DNA from: Rhizobium sp. Leaf262
GTDB lineage: Bacteria; Pseudomonadota; Alphaproteobacteria; Rhizobiales; Rhizobiaceae
Assembly (NCBI RefSeq): GCF_001422245.1
Contig: NZ_LMMM01000001.1
Span: 373,422-437,421 of the forward strand
Length of the DNA stretch: 64,000 nt
Direction of reading: 5' to 3'
Shown here piece by piece: positions 54,744-63,183 of the stretch. Under the pieces are notes generated by a model. It did no database searches. It saw only the letters and a list, made by a program, of their open reading frames with translations, and had not been told where the DNA came from. How positions within the stretch are numbered: position 1 is the stretch's first letter; each line of letters begins with the position of its first letter. The translations under genes were made by a program, and so were the position numbers.

Positions 54744-56726
54744 CTATTCTACGATCACCGAAACGCCAGTGCCCGTATAGATGGGCCGAAGCTTGACACC
54801 TCCATCGGCCTCGATCGATGCGAACGTGCCTTTGAGTGTCCCTGCCGATAGAACCGGGAGTTTTGTCCCCGGAACCGGCGCGTCCTTTCCGAAGGTGACA
54901 CGAAGCGTCGCGTCTCCGATATTCACATGCCCGGCGACTTGCAGAGGGACCTTGACATCGTTGATAGAAAGCGTGCCTCCCGTCTGGGTGTAGTCGCCCG
55001 TCACTATGACGCCATCAGCGGCGTCGAGCGTCAGCGTACCGCCGCTCACCATGACGCTGCCCGTGCCAAGCGCAGTTTTAGAGGCGGCAGTCAATGTACC
55101 ATCCTCCACCGTAACACCACCGGAATAGCTATTGTTGCCTGCAAGTTCGAGCGCGCCGGTTCCCGATTTGACGAGCCTGCCGGCACCGGAGATATCGTTG
55201 GTCCAGCGGTCCTTTGCGTTGAAGCCACCTGCGGCGGCATCCATCTTCACGGTCACGTCTCCATCAAAGGCGCCGTAACCGGAGGCGGCCGCAACGAGAT
55301 TGATGCGACCCCATCCATTGCTGTCGTCGAGCAGCGGATAGCCGGATTCGATGCCGGTGGTGAACAGAACCGCGCGGCGTTGCGACGCATCGAGATAGGG
55401 AAGGCGGGTTTCCAGGAGAACCTCGGCTCCCTTTGGCACAATCATGGCAAGACGTGGAGCTGTGGCGTCGCGACTGAAGGAGTAGGTCATGCGCCTGCGG
55501 TAGTCTTGCCTGTTTGCCGTTTCATCCGCGAAAGCATCACTTGCCTTGTCGGCGCTGTGCGCGAACTCTTCGAGAGTCTGGCCCTGTGGCAGTCGCTTGT
55601 TGAAGTAAGCCTGTACTTCATCATGTGCAGCTTTTTTAACGTCGGCATATCTGCCATCCTGCAAGACGGCAGCGGCGATTGCCGTGGCGGTGATGCGCCC
55701 GCCCATGACGTCAAGCGGGGAGTGCATGCCTGCCACGATGCGCGTTTCACCCAGTTCCGACGCCTTGGTCAGCAATTCCGAAAATCGTTCCGGTACGGCA
55801 TAGGCATAGGCGAGGGCTGCCAGATAGGCGGCATTGGTGTGCCCGCTTGGAAAGCCGCCATCCTTCGCCCGCCCTCGATGCTCCCTGGCGTATCGCAGGG
55901 CCGGCACGGTCACGTCGGGAATGGAGTCATACTGCTCAAAGGTCTTGTCGCCGATTGTTTCGGTACCGGTCTGGATGACCTCACCCTTGGCGTTCATGCG
56001 CCAGGGTCGGGGTGTCGAATAGAAGTATTTGGAAGGAGAGGTTGTGGCTTCGGGGCCGCGCATGGCCTTCATGAAGGCCACGAAATTCTTCAGCTCCGAG
56101 GTGTTGGTCCCCGCTTCCGTGCCCTTGTCGTCCTCCCGCCTGGTGATGACGTGATTGACGTTGAAGTCGCTCAGCGTGTGATTGATCGTCGTCGTCGCTC
56201 CGGAACCTTCGCGATACCACGCTGCCAGCGGCCCAAGACCATCGATGACGCTGTAACCCTGGGGTCGGCGGTCGTTCAGATAGGCGTTCAAGGCCTCCGC
56301 ATCCGTGCGGTTCTTTCCGGTAACGGAAATGACGTAGCGCATGTTCTCAGCCCAGACATCTGGGTTCAAAATTTTTACCTTGCTGTAATCCGTGGGTCCA
56401 TCGCCATTGGCGCCGCCGTTTGCCCACTGGTCGTCGCCCAGTGTCCAGATGCGGTTGAACCCGGACAATATCCTGATGACGGGATTGTCTTTGTCGTCAT
56501 AGGCTTGAACCGCCGCGCCGTTTGCGGACTTGCCCGTCTGGTTGCGGTAATTGTCTGCGACGGGAAGAGGGTAGGCGACCGAGGGCTCGGGAACGGTGAT
56601 ATCATAGCCAGTGCCGACTGACCCGCCGCCTTCGAACGCCTGCACCTGGGACGCCACGCCGATGATGGCGATGGAGGCAAGCAGGCTTGATCGAACAAAA
56701 GGAAAATACGTGCGCAGATGGGCCAT
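54744..56726 (-). CDS. Secreted PAP2-type acid phosphatase fused to autotransporter-like repeats, 660 aa
   Basis: A signal peptide (about 30 residues, LLASIAIIGVASQVQA) is followed by a vanadium-type PAP2 phosphatase domain: TPRPWRMNAKG (Lys/Arg part), GGFPSGHTNAAYLAALA (PSGH) and GETRIVAGMHSPLDVMGGR (SRxxxxHxxxD-like). From about residue 500 come beta-helix repeats: GAGRLVKSGTGALELAGNNS then YSGGVTVEDGTLT, as in autotransporter passengers. The protein ends with IYTGTGVSVIVE; the beta-barrel translocator is absent. A periplasmic or secreted phosphohydrolase is expected. Confidence 0.85.
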   Translation of the reverse strand: MAHLRTYFPFVRSSLLASIAIIGVASQVQAFEGGGSVGTGYDITVPEPSVAYPLPVADNYRNQTGKSANGAAVQAYDDKDNPVIRILSGFNRIWTLGDDQWANGGANGDGPTDYSKVKILNPDVWAENMRYVISVTGKNRTDAEALNAYLNDRRPQGYSVIDGLGPLAAWYREGSGATTTINHTLSDFNVNHVITRREDDKGTEAGTNTSELKNFVAFMKAMRGPEATTSPSKYFYSTPRPWRMNAKGEVIQTGTETIGDKTFEQYDSIPDVTVPALRYAREHRGRAKDGGFPSGHTNAAYLAALAYAYAVPERFSELLTKASELGETRIVAGMHSPLDVMGGRITATAIAAAVLQDGRYADVKKAAHDEVQAYFNKRLPQGQTLEEFAHSADKASDAFADETANRQDYRRRMTYSFSRDATAPRLAMIVPKGAEVLLETRLPYLDASQRRAVLFTTGIESGYPLLDDSNGWGRINLVAAASGYGAFDGDVTVKMDAAAGGFNAKDRWTNDISGAGRLVKSGTGALELAGNNSYSGGVTVEDGTLTAASKTALGTGSVMVSGGTLTLDAADGVIVTGDYTQTGGTLSINDVKVPLQVAGHVNIGDATLRVTFGKDAPVPGTKLPVLSAGTLKGTFASIEADGGVKLRPIYTGTGVSVIVE

Positions 56727-56898
56727 GCCAATCTCCTCGTCATTGATGCAATGCGCCGAAATCCATGATCACGGTCATGACACGACGGTCTGCAAAAATG
56801 CCGGGCGATCATGACAGCTTGTTTACAGTGAAGAATGAATGCGGCGGAAAACGCGCGGATGTCGGAACGCATAAGCCAACAATCGGATTTTAGCAGTC

Positions 56899-57729
56899 TC
56901 AGCCGTTTGCGTCGAAACCGCCGGTGTCGGCGCAATGCATGCGATGTCGGCCGATGGGCAGCATCATGGGGCGGCCCGAGGTCGGGTCTGTAATGATCCG
57001 GCTTTCAAGCCCGAAGACCTCTCGCACGTTGTCCTGCGTCAAAACTTCCTCTGGCGAGCCGAAGACGTGCAGGCGACCTTGCGCCATCGCCACCAGATGG
57101 TCGGCGTATCGTGCCGCGAGATTGAGGTCATGCAGTACCATGACGATGGTGGTGCCACGACTGTGATTGAGATCGGTCAGGAGGTCGAGAACTTCGACCT
57201 GATGGCTGATGTCGAGGAAGGTCGTGGGTTCGTCGAGCAACAGAATTTCGGTTTGCTGGGCCAGCGCCATGGCGATCCACACACGCTGGCGCTGGCCACC
57301 GGAGAGTTCGTCCACGGGTCGTTCCGCCAGTTCGAACGTCTTGGTTGCCTCAAGGGCGGCGGCAACGGCATCGTTATCCTCGTTGCTCCAGCGCGATAAC
57401 ATGCCCTGATGGGGATGACGGCCTCTGCTGACGAGATCGGCAACGGTGATACCTTCGGGAGCGATGGGAGATTGTGGAAGAAGCCCCAATGTCTTCGCCA
57501 GTTTTTTGGGCGCGATACTGTGAATGGATTTGCCATCCAGCAGAACCTGGCCCCGACGTGGCGAGATCAGCCGTGACATCGTGCGTAAAAGCGTTGATTT
57601 TCCGCAGGCATTGGCCCCCACGATCACTGTGATCTTCCCCTGCGGGACGACGAGATCCAGGTTTTCCAGAATGACGGCGTCGCCATATCCGGCGGAAAGT
57701 TGGTTGACGGCAAGGGAATGAATGGTCAA
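56899..57729 (-). CDS. Iron-siderophore ABC transporter ATPase, 276 aa
   Basis: FepC/FhuC-type ATPase. VIVGANACGKSTLLRTMSRL is Walker A, GLLPQSPIAPEG the Q-loop, VDELSGGQRQRVWIAMALAQ the signature, ILLLDEPTTFLDISHQ Walker B and MVLHDLNLAARYADHL the switch His. It overlaps the permease stop by four bases. With the next three genes it forms a complete siderophore importer. Confidence 0.94.
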   Translation of the reverse strand: MTIHSLAVNQLSAGYGDAVILENLDLVVPQGKITVIVGANACGKSTLLRTMSRLISPRRGQVLLDGKSIHSIAPKKLAKTLGLLPQSPIAPEGITVADLVSRGRHPHQGMLSRWSNEDNDAVAAALEATKTFELAERPVDELSGGQRQRVWIAMALAQQTEILLLDEPTTFLDISHQVEVLDLLTDLNHSRGTTIVMVLHDLNLAARYADHLVAMAQGRLHVFGSPEEVLTQDNVREVFGLESRIITDPTSGRPMMLPIGRHRMHCADTGGFDANG

Positions 57730-58766
57730 AGCGAGCCTCCGGTCCGGTTGGCGCGGATGATGAGGAAAATCAGGTAAGGCGCTCCCAGCGCACCGGTGAT
57801 GACACCCACGGGGTAGCGGCTCGGTAGCAGGAATTGCCCGCCATAATCACCGGCCAGCACCAGAAGCGCCCCGATGAGCGCAGAGGGCAGCAGCAAAGAG
57901 CCGTTGGCTCCAACGATTCGTGCCGCGATGGGCCCCGACAGAAATGCCACGAAGGCGATCGGCCCGGTTACGGCGGTTGCGATGGCAATCATTCCTACGG
58001 CAGCGATGATGACGACGATACGGGTCAAGCCGACGCGCACACCCAAAGCCGCAGCCGTATCGTCACCCAGACGCAGCGCATCGAGATCCCGCTGTCGGCC
58101 CAGCAGCATTCCGCCGAATACGACAAGTCCGATCAGCAGCGGAGCGACCTGCGACAATTGCGCGCCGTTGACGCTCCCCGTCAGCCAGCGCATGGCCTCC
58201 TGCAGGCTCCAGGCAGGGGCGTTGGACAGAATATAGGCGATGACGCTTTCCAGCATGGCTGAAATGCCGATGCCGACAAGAATAAGGCGTGTTCCTGCCA
58301 CGCCATTGCGGGACGAAAGGGCATAGACCGATAGAGCAACGCCAAGCCCGGCGACGACAGCGAAAACCGATACGATCGGTCCCTTCAGGGACAGCACGAC
58401 GATGGCGAAGACGGCTGCTGCACTGGCGCCAGAGCTGATGCCGATAATATCGGGGCTGGCGAGAGGATTGCGCAGCATGATCTGGAATGCGACCCCTCCG
58501 AGACCGAAGCTGAGGCCGGCCAGAATGCACAGCAGCGCCCTTGGCAACCGCAATTGTCCCACGGTAAAGCCCGCCCCCGGAACGTCATGGCCCAGCAACA
58601 CCCGCAAGACGTCCATTGGTGGCGTGAATGACTGCCCCAAAACGAGGGTCAGCGAGAAAATCGCAAGCGTCAACGCAACAAGAAGTGCGATGATACGCAG
58701 ACGTCGCTGCCCCTGCCGGGCGCGTTGTCGCAACAGGTCCTGAATGATGACAGGGCGCGCCGTCAT
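57726..58766 (-). CDS. FecCD-family siderophore permease, 346 aa
   Basis: About nine to ten hydrophobic spans of the BtuC/FecCD fold. FTVGQLRLPRALLCILAGLS and NPLASPDIIGISSGASAAAV are conserved. The cytoplasmic loop contacting the ATPase lies in DLDALRLGDDTAAALGVRVG. It overlaps both neighbours by four bases. It pairs with the adjacent paralogue to form a heterodimeric channel. Confidence 0.93.
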   Translation of the reverse strand: MTARPVIIQDLLRQRARQGQRRLRIIALLVALTLAIFSLTLVLGQSFTPPMDVLRVLLGHDVPGAGFTVGQLRLPRALLCILAGLSFGLGGVAFQIMLRNPLASPDIIGISSGASAAAVFAIVVLSLKGPIVSVFAVVAGLGVALSVYALSSRNGVAGTRLILVGIGISAMLESVIAYILSNAPAWSLQEAMRWLTGSVNGAQLSQVAPLLIGLVVFGGMLLGRQRDLDALRLGDDTAAALGVRVGLTRIVVIIAAVGMIAIATAVTGPIAFVAFLSGPIAARIVGANGSLLLPSALIGALLVLAGDYGGQFLLPSRYPVGVITGALGAPYLIFLIIRANRTGGSL

Positions 58767-59806
58767 AGATCACGCACCCGCTGTCGCCTGACGATCCAGA
58801 TGAAAAAAGGTGCGCCGATGAGTGCTGTGACGATACCGACATCCAGCTCAGCGGGTCGCGAGACGACGCGCCCGACGATATCCGCGACCAGCAACAGACA
58901 CGCCCCGCAAAGGGATGAGAATGGCAGCAGCCAACGATGATCGACCCCCACCAGCAAGCGGCAGACATGCGGGACGACCAGCCCCAGAAAACCGATCGGT
59001 CCGCACACCGCTGTCGTTGCTCCACACAATAGAATAGCGCCAAGTGCCGCAAACCCTCGGGCAAGTGCCACGCGTTCGCCCAGTCCAGCCGCCAGTTCGT
59101 CGCCCAGGGCCAGAGAATTCAGCTTGCGGGCAGACAGAAGGCTGATCAGAAAGCCGACCGCGAGAAACGGAATGACATGGGAAATTCTGTCGAAGGTCGC
59201 CCCGCCGACGCCTCCGATCTGCCAGGAGCGGATGCCACCTGCAATATCGTTCCGGGGTAGTACGACCGCAATCACCAGTGATGAAAAGGCCACGGATGTC
59301 GCTGCACCCGCCAAAGCGAGTTTGAGCGGGTTCGCACCACCGCGCCCCAGCGAACCGATCGTATAAACAAAAATTGCAGAACAGGCCGCACCCAGGACAG
59401 CGCACCAGATGAAGGCGTTGGCAGAGGCGATATTGAACCAGGCGACACCGATGACGACGGCCAGGGACGCCCCCATATTCACGCCCAATATGCCAGGGTC
59501 GGCCAGCGGGTTGCGCGTCACGCCCTGCATCACGGCGCCCGCCAGCCCAAGAGCTGCACCGGCAACGAGTGCGAGAACGGTGCGGGGAAGACGCACGGCA
59601 ATGGCCGCCTGTTCGATGGTGTCGGTACGTCCGCCAAGTCCTGAAAGAATATCGGCCCAGGCCACATCGCGCGTGCCCACGGCAACGGAGAGAATGCACA
59701 ACAGCACCAGCGCGGCCAGCAGTCCCACGAGCCAGAGAGATCTGACGCTGTTGGAGCGCCCGACGATCACGGTCGGGGCGCTCTGCCTGACGTATCTGAA
59801 AGTCAT
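58763..59806 (-). CDS. FecCD-family siderophore permease, 347 aa
   Basis: Second permease of the pair. AAIAVRLPRTVLALVAGAAL and NPLADPGILGVNMGASLAVV are the matching conserved blocks, and SLALGDELAAGLGERVALAR the coupling region. Its ATG directly follows the binding-protein stop without a gap. The two permeases share a common ancestor but are well diverged. Confidence 0.93.
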   Translation of the reverse strand: MTFRYVRQSAPTVIVGRSNSVRSLWLVGLLAALVLLCILSVAVGTRDVAWADILSGLGGRTDTIEQAAIAVRLPRTVLALVAGAALGLAGAVMQGVTRNPLADPGILGVNMGASLAVVIGVAWFNIASANAFIWCAVLGAACSAIFVYTIGSLGRGGANPLKLALAGAATSVAFSSLVIAVVLPRNDIAGGIRSWQIGGVGGATFDRISHVIPFLAVGFLISLLSARKLNSLALGDELAAGLGERVALARGFAALGAILLCGATTAVCGPIGFLGLVVPHVCRLLVGVDHRWLLPFSSLCGACLLLVADIVGRVVSRPAELDVGIVTALIGAPFFIWIVRRQRVRDL

Positions 59807-60814
59807 TTACGGCTTTTCGGTCGACTTTTCGACCGCCTTCGCAAGCAGCGCCGCGTAGTCCTTCAATACCCAGGAAATCGAAAGCGGCGTAGGGTTGGCG
59901 GCCGTTCCCAGTGGATTGCGACCCAGCATGACGATGGAGTCGTGTGCCACGGCGGGCATTTTGGACAAGAGTGGATCTGATTTCACCGCATCGAGCAATG
60001 GCTGACCGCCATAGGTCACGACGATATCGACGTCATCGAACGCATCGACCCGCTCGGCACTTACGGCGGACGCGAATTGGCCGGGCTTCGTCGCTTCCTT
60101 CACGCTTTTGGGGGATGTCAGGCCCAGATCGGTAAAGAATTTAACGCGTGTGTCGTTGGCCGTGTAGAAATTGACCGTGCTGAGATTGGTCGTGTCGAGA
60201 TGGGTAACGAACATCGCAGTCTTGTTCTTGAGTTGGGGAAAGCCTGCGACGACATCTGCGATCTCCGCATCGATCCGTTTGATCAAAGCCTCTCCCTCCT
60301 GCGCCATCCCCAGCCCAAGGCTGTTGAAGCGTATCATCTCGCGCCAGTCGGTCGCCCACGGCGACTCCGGGTAGGCGATCACGGGTGCGATCTGGTTCAA
60401 CGTATCATAGTCCGATTGGCTGAGGCCCGAATACGCAGCGAGGATCACGTCGGGTCTGGTCTGAGCCACGGCTTCGAAATCGATGCCATCGCCTTCGTCG
60501 AACAAGACCGGCTTTTCGGAACCCAGCGCCTTCAGTTTCTCGGCCACCCAAGGCAACAGGCCGTCACCGTCATCATCACCGAAATTGGCAGCGGCAAAGC
60601 CTACCGGCACGATGCCCAGAGCCAGAGGCACCTCGTGATTGGCCCACGCCACGGTCGCCACCCGCTCGGGCTTTTTGGAAATCGTCGTCGTGCCCAGAGC
60701 GTGTTTGATGACAAGCGGGTAGGTGCTGCCATCCGCTGCCGCGACGCCGGTGAAAGCGACAAGACCGACGCATGCGACGATGAAGGATGATAAGGCGCGG
60801 GTGAAGCGCAACAT
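59807..60814 (-). CDS. Iron-siderophore substrate-binding protein, 335 aa
   Basis: ATG 60814 (MLRFTRALSSFIVACVGLVA) begins a signal peptide that ends near GVAAADG. The mature part has the FepB/FecB-like fold: VATVAWANHEVPLALGIVPV, DFEAVAQTRPDVILAAYSGL and DDVDIVVTYGGQPLLDAVKS. It is the first gene of the minus-strand uptake operon; 48 upstream bases read as a longer frame but give no better start. It delivers Fe-siderophore to the permeases. Confidence 0.93.
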   Translation of the reverse strand: MLRFTRALSSFIVACVGLVAFTGVAAADGSTYPLVIKHALGTTTISKKPERVATVAWANHEVPLALGIVPVGFAAANFGDDDGDGLLPWVAEKLKALGSEKPVLFDEGDGIDFEAVAQTRPDVILAAYSGLSQSDYDTLNQIAPVIAYPESPWATDWREMIRFNSLGLGMAQEGEALIKRIDAEIADVVAGFPQLKNKTAMFVTHLDTTNLSTVNFYTANDTRVKFFTDLGLTSPKSVKEATKPGQFASAVSAERVDAFDDVDIVVTYGGQPLLDAVKSDPLLSKMPAVAHDSIVMLGRNPLGTAANPTPLSISWVLKDYAALLAKAVEKSTEKP

Positions 60815-60840
60815 GGAAAAACTCTCTTCATATTGAAACT

Positions 60841-60855
60841 TGACTTGAACTCTCA
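60841..60855. promoter_or_regulatory. Candidate IRO box (iron regulator RirA site)
   Basis: TGA-N9-TCA (TGACTTGAACTCTCA) matches the iron-responsive operator known in Rhizobiales. It is 27 bp upstream of the binding-protein start in the divergent region shared with the receptor gene. Short motif, so moderate confidence. Confidence 0.45.
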
Positions 60856-60903
60856 GCTTCATGGTGCGAGGTCAAGACCGTTTTCCCTCGCCTCGATAAG
60901 GAC

Positions 60904-60941
60904 CCACGAAGTTTCCGTGGTTTTTTACAAAACCGTGGTTT
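60904..60941. promoter_or_regulatory. Candidate AraC-regulator operator
   Basis: CCGTGGTTT occurs twice (60915-60923 and 60933-60941), 18 bp start to start, and CCACG at 60904-60908 is inverted to CGTGG at 60916-60920. Direct repeats about two turns apart in a siderophore divergent promoter fit an AraC-type activator such as the one encoded at 63184. Confidence 0.45.
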
Positions 60942-61043
60942 CATACAATACCAGACTATATGGCTCAAGTTATCAGGCGATACGGGGGCGCGACGGGTTT
61001 CAACCCAGGCTGCCAAAACAGCACTTACATCTGGAATTTGATC

Positions 61044-63164
61044 ATGAGCATTGAGATGACACGCGCCAACCAAAGGTACACGCGAGGCCGCTACGGCAAA
61101 GCCGCTTTGTTGGGATGCTCGGCTCTCGTCGCATTGACGCCACTGCGCGCGCTTGCACAGGACGCAACGACCCAAAGCGGCGGCACCGTGCTCGAAACGA
61201 TCACTGTTCAGGGTTCGGGTGGCGATGATGACGCAAAATCGATCGTGGCCAGACAGGCAACGAGCGCCAATAAGATGGCGACCGATATTCTCAACACGCC
61301 TGCATCGATCTCCGTCATAACGGCCAAGGAAATTGAGCAGCGCGGCGCATCGAATGTCGAGAAAGTTTTGCAGTACACATCCGGCGTCAACGCAGATTTT
61401 TATGGATCGGATGATCGCTACGATTTCTTCAAGATCCGTGGATTTGACGCCTACACATCCCGCGATGGATTGGCACTCGGCCGGCCTTTCGGCGCACCGC
61501 GTGAAGAAACTTACGCGTTCGAGCGTGTCGAGGTCCTGAAGGGAGCGAATTCGACATCCGGCGTTTCGGACCCGGGAGGCTCCGTTAATTTTGCGACGAA
61601 AAGGCCGAAATCCGAACGGTTCGGTGAGGCATATGTTACCGGGGGCGTAAACAGTCGTGCCGAAACCGGGTTTGATTTCGGCGACAATATCACGTCCGAC
61701 GATACGCTGTCCTATCGCCTGACCGGCAAATTAAGAAATGCCGATGCTGAATACGACTACTCTCGCGATGACCAGAAATTTTTCATGGGCGGGCTGACCT
61801 GGCGTCCAACCGATGCCACCTCGCTGACGGTGGTTTACGACCATTTGAACGGCGACGGTGTTCCCGGTAGCGGGGGGCATCCCGTTGGCTCGAATTTTGA
61901 CCGCAGCCGTTTCTTCGGCGAACCCGACTTCAATTACCGTGGAACGAATCGTAACACTGTAAGCGTAATGTTCGACCATGATTTCGGCTCAGGTCTGAAG
62001 TTTGGGGCGAACGCCCGCTACAGCAACACCAACACCAATTTTGGCTATGCCTATATTGCCAGTACGCCTACCAATGGCTCCACCATCGCGGAAAGGAGCT
62101 TTTTCGGAAACGAATTTTCTTCTGAAGATTTTATCATCGATGCACACCTTCAGTACGACACGACGTTCGATAATATCGAAAGCCGTACGCTGGTTGGTGC
62201 TGAATACAACGCGTACTCGTCCACGAACGATACTTATTTCGGCCCGGCTCCGGACATCGACTGGACCAACCCGGTCTATAGTGGCCGACCTGCGTCCGTT
62301 CCACTTTATGCCAGCACCTCATCCGATCAGAAGTCGAATGCTCTTTATCTTCAGCAGGAGTTGACCTTTGCGGAGAAGTTTATCGTATCCGTCGGTCTGC
62401 GAAATGACTGGATGGATATTGACGAGACCAACGAGTTGACCCGCATAAAGGGCTCCAGCAGCAATAGTGAGTTCACCAAGAGGATTGGGGCGAGCTACAA
62501 ACTCACTGAAGAAGTTGCTGCCTACGCAAGTTACGCTGAGTCCGTTGCTCCTCCATCTGTTGGCCTTGATCCAGAAACAGGGAAGCAGGTCGAAGTTGGT
62601 TTGAAATATAGGCCGGATGCTTTTCCCGCCCTTTTTACAGCCTCGGTTTTCGACCTGACCCGGCAGAATTATGCCGTGTCTGATCCGGTCACACGTGTTC
62701 AATATACTGTCGGAGAAGCCAAATCCCGTGGATTTGAGCTCGAGGCAAAAGCTGAAATCACCGATAACATCAACCTCAACGCGTCCTACACGTATCTTGA
62801 CACGGAAATTACCGAAAATATCGGAGGAACCAATGTCGGCAATCGTTTAGCGCTCGTTCCCAAACACATGGCATCGCTCTGGGCAAGCTATACGCTCGAA
62901 GGGCAGGATAAGCGCGGAGATATGACGTTCGGCTCTGGGGCTCGGTATGTCGGGTCTTATTATTACGGTGACGCAAATACATCGGGCGTAGGAGGGACCG
63001 TCGTGTTCGACGCGGCCTTCTCCTATGACATCCAGGACAATACCAAGCTTGAAATCAGCGCCAGCAACATTTTCAATAAGAAATATGTCGCAAACGGCGG
63101 TTTCGGAGCAGACTTTTATAATCCCGGTCGCGAGGTCTGGGCCACTTTGCGCAGAACATGGTGA
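61044..63164 (+). CDS. TonB-dependent siderophore receptor, 706 aa
   Basis: Outer-membrane receptor importing ferric siderophore. The frame is open from 60960, but ATG 61044 or 61056 starts a signal peptide (KAALLGCSALVALTPLRALA). A TonB box-like VLETITVQG follows, then the plug domain (PASISVITAKEIEQRGASNV; FERVEVLKGANSTSGVSDPG). The 22-strand barrel (about 230-706) ends NPGREVWATLRRTW with the usual aromatic C-terminus. It resembles hydroxamate-type receptors (FhuA/FoxA class). Substrate is inferred, not proven. No N-terminal signalling domain is seen, so control is probably by the AraC-type protein downstream. Confidence 0.93.
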   Translation: MSIEMTRANQRYTRGRYGKAALLGCSALVALTPLRALAQDATTQSGGTVLETITVQGSGGDDDAKSIVARQATSANKMATDILNTPASISVITAKEIEQRGASNVEKVLQYTSGVNADFYGSDDRYDFFKIRGFDAYTSRDGLALGRPFGAPREETYAFERVEVLKGANSTSGVSDPGGSVNFATKRPKSERFGEAYVTGGVNSRAETGFDFGDNITSDDTLSYRLTGKLRNADAEYDYSRDDQKFFMGGLTWRPTDATSLTVVYDHLNGDGVPGSGGHPVGSNFDRSRFFGEPDFNYRGTNRNTVSVMFDHDFGSGLKFGANARYSNTNTNFGYAYIASTPTNGSTIAERSFFGNEFSSEDFIIDAHLQYDTTFDNIESRTLVGAEYNAYSSTNDTYFGPAPDIDWTNPVYSGRPASVPLYASTSSDQKSNALYLQQELTFAEKFIVSVGLRNDWMDIDETNELTRIKGSSSNSEFTKRIGASYKLTEEVAAYASYAESVAPPSVGLDPETGKQVEVGLKYRPDAFPALFTASVFDLTRQNYAVSDPVTRVQYTVGEAKSRGFELEAKAEITDNINLNASYTYLDTEITENIGGTNVGNRLALVPKHMASLWASYTLEGQDKRGDMTFGSGARYVGSYYYGDANTSGVGGTVVFDAAFSYDIQDNTKLEISASNIFNKKYVANGGFGADFYNPGREVWATLRRTW

Positions 63165-63183
63165 TGACAGGCATTCGCCTCTT

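Noticed and set aside
54927-56621. 564-codon open frame antisense to the acid phosphatase gene
   Set aside because: The opposite strand encodes complete phosphatase motifs and a signal peptide; the antisense frame has none.
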